From JAAZMI01 sp050942615 (GTDB taxonomy: Bacteria > Bacillota > Dethiobacteria > DTU022 > UBA8154): a DNA stretch of 5,071 nt. The notes below the pieces were generated by a model that was not told the DNA's origin, ran no database searches, and worked only from the letters and a program-made list of their open reading frames with translations. The stretch spans positions 1 through 5,071 of the forward strand of contig JBMNNQ010000088.1 of assembly GCA_050942615.1 (NCBI GenBank), in the 5' to 3' direction. Position numbers and translations under genes: made by a program. Position 1 is the stretch's first letter. Each line of letters opens with the position of its first letter. Positions 1 through 4,612 of this stretch are shown in pieces.

Positions 1-1151
1 ACCCGGGGGGCCATTTTTTCAACCGTTGCATAAAGGTTAAATTCTTTTTGCATTTCCTTTTCACGTGACAGTTCCGCAGCTTTTTCTTTAAGCAGCCGGG
101 CCCGGGGATCAGAAAGACTATATACCGCATGCCCGATGCCATAAATTAGGCCCTTCCTGTCAAAAGCTTCCTTATTCAAAATTTTCTTCAAATAAGCTGC
201 TACCTCTTCTTCGTCTTCCCAGTCTTTGACGTTGGCTTTAATTTCATTGATCATACCCATCACCTTGATATTGGCGCCCCCATGTTTGAAGCCTTTTAAG
301 GAGCCGACCGCTGCCGCAATAACAGAATAAGTATCTGTGTCCGCCGAAGACACCACATGAGTTGTAAAGGCGGAATTATTGCCGCCACCGTGTTCGGCAT
401 GAAGCATCAGGCTAAGATCAAGGACTTCTGCTTCTAATTCACTGTAATTATTATCAGGCCTAACCATATACAGAAAATTTTCAGAAAGGCTTAAGTCCTT
501 CCTGGGATTATGGATATACAGGCTTTTGTTACCATAGTAATGAGCCTTGGCCTGGTAGCCATAGGCTACCATGGTCGGAAAGCGGGCAATCAATTCGATG
601 GACTGCCTGAGAACGTTTTCCAGGCTGTTTTCATCAGGGTTGGGATCATATGAATAGCTGGCCAGCACGCTCCGGGCTAATTTGTTCATAATGTTCTGAC
701 TGGGAGCCTTTAAAATCATATCTTCAGTAAAACCATTGGGAAGCAGGCGGTTTTCAGCCAATGTTTCCTGGAAGTAGTTTAATTCTTGCGGGGTTGGCAG
801 TTCACCGAACAAGAGCAGGTAACAGATCTCTTCAAAGCCATGCCTTTTTTCCTGTTGAAAACCTTTAACCAATTCGTTAATTTCTATACCACGGTAAAAT
901 AACTTGCCGTCAACAGGCACCCTTTCACCCTGGTCATTGATAATGTAAGCATGAACATCACCGATCTCTGTCAGGCCCACCAAAACCCCGGTGCCATCTA
1001 TATTTCTTAACCCCCGTTTGGTATCATACTTGGTGTAGAGATCAAGGTAAATATGATTATTTTTTTCTACAAGGGATGCCCAGTCTTTATAACGATCCAA
1101 ATCCACATTTGTCTGAACAGTGGGAAAATTGTTGGGTACGTTTATGATCAT
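1..1151 (-). CDS. gltA: citrate synthase (citrate/2-methylcitrate synthase family), 3' end cut off by the window
   Basis: It condenses acetyl-CoA with oxaloacetate to citrate in the cytoplasm, the entry step of the TCA cycle or of its biosynthetic branch. Reading the minus strand gives an uninterrupted frame from ATG at 1149-1151 to the window edge, 383 full codons. Three family motifs are visible: LHAEHGGGN (His251 and His254), GFKHGGAN (His290) and GIGHAVYSLSDPRA (His341). These match the oxaloacetate-binding and catalytic histidines of citrate synthases, and the His254-to-His290 gap of 36 equals that of pig H238-H274. The catalytic Asp lies in the missing C-terminus, roughly 70 residues if the length is near the usual 450. 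The start is supported by GAGGAG at 1158-1163, 6 nt upstream. GHAV and HGGGN look more like the eukaryotic-type and clostridial enzymes than E. coli GltA (GHRV). 2-methylcitrate synthase activity cannot be excluded. It is transcribed alone, away from rnpB. Confidence 0.95.
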   Translation of the reverse strand, partial: MIINVPNNFPTVQTNVDLDRYKDWASLVEKNNHIYLDLYTKYDTKRGLRNIDGTGVLVGLTEIGDVHAYIINDQGERVPVDGKLFYRGIEINELVKGFQQEKRHGFEEICYLLLFGELPTPQELNYFQETLAENRLLPNGFTEDMILKAPSQNIMNKLARSVLASYSYDPNPDENSLENVLRQSIELIARFPTMVAYGYQAKAHYYGNKSLYIHNPRKDLSLSENFLYMVRPDNNYSELEAEVLDLSLMLHAEHGGGNNSAFTTHVVSSADTDTYSVIAAAVGSLKGFKHGGANIKVMGMINEIKANVKDWEDEEEVAAYLKKILNKEAFDRKGLIYGIGHAVYSLSDPRARLLKEKAAELSREKEMQKEFNLYATVEKMAPR

Positions 1152-1157
1152 TTTATT

Positions 1158-1197
1158 CTCCTCATTTCCAGGGCAGGTTATCTTCATAGCCCTGCCC
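1158..1197 (-). promoter_or_regulatory. 5' UTR hairpin and ribosome binding site of the citrate synthase gene
   Basis: On the minus strand, GGGCAGG (1191-1197) and CCTGCCC (1171-1177) form a perfect 7-bp GC-rich stem with a 13-nt loop. It ends 7 nt before the Shine-Dalgarno GAGGAG (1158-1163). No U-run follows, so it is not an intrinsic terminator. It could stabilise the mRNA 5' end or influence ribosome access. That role is inference; the stem itself is seen directly. Confidence 0.5.
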
Positions 1198-1220
1198 GAA
1201 AATACTTTTAATATTTCTTT

Positions 1221-1250
1221 ATTATAAATTGCAATAGCTTTAAATTGCAA
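1221..1250 (-). promoter_or_regulatory. sigma-A-like promoter of the citrate synthase gene
   Basis: Read on the minus strand, TTGCAA (1245-1250) is followed 18 bp later by a consensus -10 TATAAT (1221-1226). Transcription would start near 1214, giving a leader of about 63 nt that contains the hairpin and the ribosome binding site. The perfect -10 is strong evidence. The -35 matches consensus at four of six positions and is itself part of the repeated ATTGCAAT box, so a regulator binding there would compete with RNA polymerase. Confidence 0.65.
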
Positions 1251-1253
1251 TAG
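1225..1253. repeat. two direct copies of a 13-bp box containing palindrome ATTGCAAT, probable operator
   Basis: TAAATTGCAATAG occurs at 1225-1237 and again at 1241-1253, identical over 13 bp with a period of 16 bp. Each copy contains the self-complementary octamer ATTGCAAT (1228-1235 and 1244-1251). The pair spans the spacer, the -35 and part of the -10 of the predicted citrate synthase promoter, a position typical of a repressor operator. I do not recognise the box as the site of a known regulator. Confidence 0.5.
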
Positions 1254-1295
1254 GCTTTTTGAATTAGCCGCTAAAAAATTAAATGCACTGCGCGG

Positions 1296-1313
1296 TATTA
1301 TGGTTACATAATA
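1296..1313. repeat. perfect inverted repeat TATTATG-GTTA-CATAATA upstream of the citrate synthase promoter
   Basis: Seven-base arms at 1296-1302 and 1307-1313 flank a 4-bp centre. The centre lies about 90 bp upstream of the predicted start of the citrate synthase transcript. The size and symmetry suit a dimeric DNA-binding protein, but AT-rich palindromes of this length also arise by chance. The rest of 1260-1380 is AT-rich and shows no reading frame I would call a gene. Confidence 0.35.
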
Positions 1314-1380
1314 AAAGAATGTGGTTCATTTCAACACAAAAATAAAAAACCCTCTTCATATTTTTTAATTCATATATCAA

Positions 1381-1411
1381 TAAAGGCACTGCTCGATGCG
1401 CAGTGCCTTTA
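1381..1411 (-). terminator. intrinsic terminator hairpin downstream of rnpB
   Basis: A perfect 12-bp stem (1381-1392 with 1400-1411) encloses a 7-nt loop, starting 8 nt after the predicted 3' end of RNase P RNA. On the minus strand the stem finishes in CCTTTA and continues TTGATAT, so the U-tract is short and interrupted. The stem strength and position make it the likely rnpB terminator. The symmetry also ends in a T-rich arm on the plus strand, but no plus-strand gene reads into it. Confidence 0.6.
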
Positions 1412-1418
1412 AATAATG

Positions 1419-1789
1419 CATGAGCAAACCTGTAAGCCGAGTTCTGTTCTCCTGAAAAGGAGTGGCAGCCATCTATCTAGGGCGCCAGTTGCCTGGCTCC
1501 TCCAGCGACTCATACCCGAGGGATTCGGCGGGCAACGTCATCTCCCTCCTATTCAGTCTTGCTCCGGGTGGGGTTTACCTAGCAGGCCGGTCACCCGGCC
1601 CCTGGTACGCTTTTACCGTACCGTTGCACCCTTACCCTGGGGAAAACAAATGTTTTGCCCGGGCGGTTTATTTCTGTGGCACTATCCTTGGGGTCGCCCC
1701 CACTGGGCGTTACCCAGCACCCTGCCCTGCGGAGCTCGGACTTTCCTCGGAAGTCATACTTACCCCCGCGACTGCCTAGTTTACTCATG
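1419..1789 (-). ncRNA. rnpB: RNase P RNA, bacterial type A
   Basis: This is the catalytic RNA of ribonuclease P, which with protein RnpA removes 5' leaders from pre-tRNAs. Conserved blocks appear on the minus strand in the right order. GAGGAAAGTCC (1738-1748) is the 5' half of the P4 core. AGGGCAGGGTGC and the AGTGCCACAGA block follow. GGTAAACCCC (1570-1579) is the L15 loop that binds the tRNA CCA end. ACAGAACTCGGCTTACA (1431-1447) is the 3' half of the core. The ends are set by P1, an 11-bp helix pairing 1779-1789 with 1419-1429 with one G-U pair. P2 pairs GGCAGTC (1770-1776) with GGCTGCC (1464-1470). The predicted 371 nt is normal for type A, and the order of blocks follows E. coli M1 RNA closely. 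The P3 arm looks short. Type A fits Clostridia rather than Bacillales. The reading frames found inside it on both strands are not real genes. Confidence 0.97.
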
Positions 1790-1816
1790 TAAACTTTTGT
1801 CTACTCTTCTGTTATT

Positions 1817-1845
1817 ATTTTAACATATTTATTTTTCCTTGTCAA
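1817..1845 (-). promoter_or_regulatory. strong sigma-A promoter of rnpB
   Basis: On the minus strand a perfect -35 TTGACA (1840-1845) is separated by exactly 17 bp from -10 TAAAAT (1817-1822), preceded by TGT as an extended -10. Transcription should begin near 1810, leaving a leader of about 20 nt before the P1 helix at 1789. Near-consensus elements suit an abundant stable RNA. Confidence 0.85.
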
Positions 1846-1850
1846 AACCT

Positions 1851-1866
1851 GCAGTCTTTAAACTGC
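1851..1866 (-). terminator. weak hairpin, possible ylbL terminator just upstream of the rnpB promoter
   Basis: GCAGT and ACTGC (1862-1866 and 1851-1855) form a 5-bp stem, extendable by a G-U pair, and the minus strand continues AGGTTTT directly into the rnpB -35. The stem is short and the T-run is only four bases. A leaky ylbL terminator, with some readthrough into rnpB, is as likely as an efficient one. Confidence 0.25.
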
Positions 1867-1885
1867 GTTAAACTGAGTCAAACTG
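1860..1885. repeat. three AAACTG hexamers at an exact 10-bp period upstream of rnpB
   Basis: AAACTG starts at 1860, 1870 and 1880, so all three copies lie on the same face of the helix. They lie 15 to 40 bp upstream of the rnpB -35, in the zone where UP elements or activator sites act. The array could bend DNA or bind a protein. It could also be chance in a short spacer; no known motif is recognised. Confidence 0.4.
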
Positions 1886-1919
1886 TGGCCAATGCCTGCC
1901 TGGCGGATAACCAGGGGTT

Positions 1920-3008
1920 TTATGCCTGGAACCCACCCTGTACCTCCTTAAAAAACAGGAAAAGGGGTACTACAAATGAAGGCGACCTGTTTATTTCCGG
2001 TGACAACAAAGCCTTTTCAGAAGCACAGTGCAGAGTACTTAAAAAGTTTAACGCTTCTTCCAGGTTATCTACTGAAACCACCTCCAGGCGGGTTGCAACC
2101 TGCAAGGCCTCCCTGTAATTTTCGGCAGGTACTAAAAAATATTCCAAACCGGCCCTTTCGGCAGCAAAAACCTTTTGCTTGACCCCCCCGATACCGCCCA
2201 CTTTACCGTCCAGGGCAATCGTACCGGTACCCCCGATACGACGGCCCCCTGTTAGATTTTCGGGAAGCAGCCTATCCAGGATTTCCAAAACGAACATCAT
2301 CCCGGCGGAAGGGCCGCTTACCGGGCCGGTTTCAATTTCAATTTTCAAAGGGAAAAGCGGTTTCCAGTTTAGGGTGCGAACATAGAGCCGCAGGGCTGCC
2401 TGGTGGGGATCTTCCAGGTGGGAAACTGTTAAAATTTCAGCTTCATTATTTTCTTCTTTACGCTGAAATGCAATTCTTACCTTTTCGCCAACATCCTTCT
2501 TTTGTATGTCGGCAACCACCTCTTCAGCCAGGTTGACACCTTCCCCCTCGACCGCAGTGATAATATCCCCGGCCTGGAGAACACCCCGGGCGGGGCTGTC
2601 AGGTAGAACCCGCACAACTTCCACACCGTCACTGGTAACCGGCACCTCATAGCCGGCGCGACGCAAGGCAATGACCCCGGCTAAATGCTTGCTTTCCTGC
2701 ATCCAGCTCTTCATCAGATCGTTATATTCTTCCATGGAAAGATCGCTGGGAACAACCTGGGAAATAGGGCGCAAATCCACAGCCGGATGAAAATAACCAT
2801 AAAGAAAACCCCAAACGTTGGCCGGCTGCTGGGAAACAGTCAACATATAAAACTGCCCCTGTTCCTGGCGCTGCTTTCCCTCCACCTGAATAAGGTTCCC
2901 CAGTTTTTCTGCAGAACCCGGTTTAACAAGAAAATAGTTTAACTGCACTAAAAACCCCATCATAAAAATAATGAGGATCATAAAACCGTAGCTGACTGCC
3001 CTGCGCAA
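1920..3008 (-). CDS. ylbL: membrane-anchored PDZ and Lon-type S16 serine protease, YlbL family
   Basis: It is a Ser-Lys protease held to the membrane by its N-terminus with the catalytic part outside. Residues 5-27 form one hydrophobic signal-anchor segment. Residues about 108-195 form a PDZ domain (VLPDSPA and AGDII motifs). Residues about 205-322 form the S16 domain with Ser234 in GPSAG and Lys277 in GGVKQK, 43 residues apart as in E. coli Lon (S679, K722). The B. subtilis homologue (YlbL/DdcP) degrades the division inhibitor YneA after DNA damage, and streptococcal SepM processes a peptide pheromone; the substrate here is unknown. The start is TTG at 3006-3008, supported by GGGAAGGGG (3016-3024) 7 nt upstream and an in-frame stop just before it. 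The next Met (residue 10) would cut into the anchor. The total is 362 residues against about 340 in B. subtilis. The excess is a tail after residue 323 ending in a hydrophobic patch (SFVVPLFLFF) that I do not recognise in the family. It is divergent from ylbJ. Confidence 0.93.
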   Translation of the reverse strand: MRRAVSYGFMILIIFMMGFLVQLNYFLVKPGSAEKLGNLIQVEGKQRQEQGQFYMLTVSQQPANVWGFLYGYFHPAVDLRPISQVVPSDLSMEEYNDLMKSWMQESKHLAGVIALRRAGYEVPVTSDGVEVVRVLPDSPARGVLQAGDIITAVEGEGVNLAEEVVADIQKKDVGEKVRIAFQRKEENNEAEILTVSHLEDPHQAALRLYVRTLNWKPLFPLKIEIETGPVSGPSAGMMFVLEILDRLLPENLTGGRRIGGTGTIALDGKVGGIGGVKQKVFAAERAGLEYFLVPAENYREALQVATRLEVVSVDNLEEALNFLSTLHCASEKALLSPEINRSPSFVVPLFLFFKEVQGGFQA

Positions 3009-3128
3009 AAAACCGCCCCTTCCCTTTCACGATATCGCAATAAAGCTGCCCGCCGGCTGGAGGTCTATTATTTTTTAACAGGCAATATATATTTATTGGG
3101 TTAAAATTCTTTTTCTGGGGTAGATGAA

Positions 3129-4454
3129 ATGCTAAACACTATCTTCTTTATTTTACTTGGTCTATTTTTTTTGCTGTTATTGGTAACATCTTTTAATACG
3201 AAAAGAAGGATCCTGCTTTTTTACCTGCCGGCCTGTTTGTCTGTATTATTAACCATTAGTATGATTGTCTATCCGAAAGAAGCTTTTGAGGCAGCTGTAA
3301 ACGGCCTGTCAATCTGGTGGAATATTGTTTTTCCCGGCCTTTTGCCATTTTTTGTTTTATCCCAGATCCTGATTGGCCTGGGTGTTGTCCATTTTTTAGG
3401 GGTTTTGCTGGAACCGATTATGCGCCCGCTTTTCAACGTTCCCGGCACGGGTTCCTTTGTTTTAGCCATGGGTCTGGCCTCCGGTTTTCCTTTAGGGGCG
3501 GTCCTTACCAATAAGCTTAGGCAAGACAAACTGTGCAGCAAGGTTGAAGCAGAGCGGCTGCTTAGTTTTACAAACACTGCCGATCCGTTGTTTATGTTTG
3601 GAGCCGTGGCTGTTGGCATGATGCACGCTCCGCAAGCCGGCGCCCTAATCGCCGCAGCGCATTATCTTTCCAGTGTTACGGTCGGCTTATTAATGCGTTT
3701 CTATAAAGCCCGGGAAAAAACAAATGCACCCCCGCAAAGAAATATTTCCCGGATGAAAAAAAATGGTCAACAAGGCATCTTCGCCCAGGCCTTTGCAGCG
3801 CTGGTTCAAGCCCGGCAGAAAGACGGCCGTCCTTTTGGCCGGCTATTGGGGGAGGCAGTAAAAGAATCTGTAAACACCCTTTTGCTTGTCGGCGGGTTTA
3901 TTATCCTTTTTTCTGTGGTGATCAGTATTCTTGATTTGGCCGGGGTGGTAAATCTTTTGGCGGCAGCATTTTCCTCTTTCCTTTCCTGGATTGGATTGGA
4001 AGTTGCCCTTACACCGGCGTTTATCAGTGGTTTTTTTGAAATTGATTTAGGCTGCCAGTTGGCCGGTACTGCCGCTGCTGCCACCCTGAATGAAAAGGTT
4101 ATGGCTATCAGTTTTATCATTGCCTGGAGCGGGTTATCTGTACATGCACAGGTGGCCAGCATTATCAGCTCTACAGACATAAGTATTTATCCTTACCTGC
4201 TGGCCCGTGTTGTGCACGCTGTTTTAGCAGCCCTTTATTGTTTCCTGCTTGCCGGCCCCCTTCCCCTTCCTGCATTTATTCAGCATAAAACCCTGCCCGT
4301 TTTTTTACAAACCACACCGCGCGGCAATTTATCTCACCTGTATGCTAAAATGCTTTTTATGGGGGAACGCTTTCTAACAATTTTAGGTTTTTTACTGCTT
4401 GTTTCCCTTTTTGTATACACCTATAAAAAATATAATCCCAAAAAAGAAAAATAG
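3129..4454 (+). CDS. ylbJ: sporulation integral membrane protein YlbJ (SpoVV)
   Basis: It is a polytopic membrane protein with Gate (nucleoside-recognition-like) domains. The B. subtilis protein, renamed SpoVV, sits in the outer forespore membrane and is needed to move dipicolinic acid from the mother cell towards the spore. Here 441 residues contain about eight to ten hydrophobic segments in two blocks. Residues 1-47 form one or two leading helices. Residues 60-190 form the first Gate-like block, with FPGLLPFFVLSQ, ASGFPLGA and NTADPLFMFGAVAVGM. Residues 195-240 are a basic, glutamine-rich hydrophilic loop. Residues 245-375 form the second block, with GFFEIDLGCQLA and AWSGLSVHAQVASI. A final helix spans about 415-430, with a lysine-rich end. 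It is some 30 residues longer than the B. subtilis protein. The ATG at 3129 has GGGG (3117-3120) 8 nt upstream; the ATG at 3124 stops at once. A sigma-E mother-cell promoter is expected, but no convincing match is visible in 3009-3128. It is convergent with coaD. Confidence 0.93.
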   Translation: MLNTIFFILLGLFFLLLLVTSFNTKRRILLFYLPACLSVLLTISMIVYPKEAFEAAVNGLSIWWNIVFPGLLPFFVLSQILIGLGVVHFLGVLLEPIMRPLFNVPGTGSFVLAMGLASGFPLGAVLTNKLRQDKLCSKVEAERLLSFTNTADPLFMFGAVAVGMMHAPQAGALIAAAHYLSSVTVGLLMRFYKAREKTNAPPQRNISRMKKNGQQGIFAQAFAALVQARQKDGRPFGRLLGEAVKESVNTLLLVGGFIILFSVVISILDLAGVVNLLAAAFSSFLSWIGLEVALTPAFISGFFEIDLGCQLAGTAAAATLNEKVMAISFIIAWSGLSVHAQVASIISSTDISIYPYLLARVVHAVLAALYCFLLAGPLPLPAFIQHKTLPVFLQTTPRGNLSHLYAKMLFMGERFLTILGFLLLVSLFVYTYKKYNPKKEK

Positions 4455-4503
4455 CATTCAAGCCTGGCAAAAGACTTTGCTCTCAATGCAGCATCATAAT
4501 TGT

Positions 4504-4522
4504 AAAAAAACGGCTTTCAGCC
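4504..4522 (-). terminator. probable coaD terminator
   Basis: On the minus strand GGCT-GAA-AGCC (4512-4522) forms a short stable hairpin followed by one G and then seven T (4510-4504). The 4-bp stem is short for an intrinsic terminator, though the U-tract is strong. It lies about 90 nt after the coaD stop codon and is the first U-run after a stem in that direction. Confidence 0.45.
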
Positions 4523-4575
4523 CTACCAGCTGTCAGTCGCCTACGCCCTGCGGCCTTAGCTTAGATCCCGACTTA

Positions 4576-4597
4576 TCCTGGAAGGACGGCCTTTTTT
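4576..4597 (+). terminator. probable ylbJ terminator
   Basis: TCCT-GGA-AGGA (4576-4586) forms a 4-bp hairpin, followed by CGGCC and six T (4592-4597). An outer pairing of GGCC at 4552-4555 with GGCC at 4588-4591 would bring a helix directly against the T-run. Neither stem is strong, so this is a call from position and the T-run more than from structure. Confidence 0.35.
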
Positions 4598-4612
4598 CTA
4601 TGTAGCCGGATG

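Noticed and set aside
1416..1823. Reading frames of 135, 105 and 65 codons on both strands
   Set aside because: All lie within the RNase P RNA gene or its edges; the conserved structural blocks of rnpB explain the sequence, and none has a convincing ribosome binding site or protein family features.
1899..1915. CCTGG/CCAGG inverted repeat just after ylbL as a terminator
   Set aside because: The 5-bp stem with a 7-nt loop is not followed by a T-run on either strand in the needed place.
1885..2942. Plus-strand and alternate minus-strand frames of 64-85 codons
   Set aside because: They are antisense or out-of-frame shadows of ylbL, whose catalytic Ser/Lys motifs, PDZ domain and anchor fix the true frame.
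3061..3128. Sigma-E or sigma-A promoter for ylbJ in the AT-rich spacer
   Set aside because: TTAACA at 3075 and TAAAAT at 3102 are 21 bp apart, too far for sigma-A, and no CATA-type -10 sits at the right distance from GCAATAT for sigma-E. A promoter is expected, but I could not place it. No clear ylbL promoter was found on the other strand either.
3269..4180. Minus-strand frames of 116 and 124 codons and a plus-strand 65-codon frame inside ylbJ
   Set aside because: Shadows of ylbJ; their sequences are low-complexity with no recognisable domain, while ylbJ is a full-length family member.
4399..4605. 68-codon plus-strand frame overlapping the 3' end of ylbJ
   Set aside because: It starts inside ylbJ without a ribosome binding site and continues through the GC-rich intergenic block. 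Nothing in it resembles a known protein, though translation of the block is not formally excluded.
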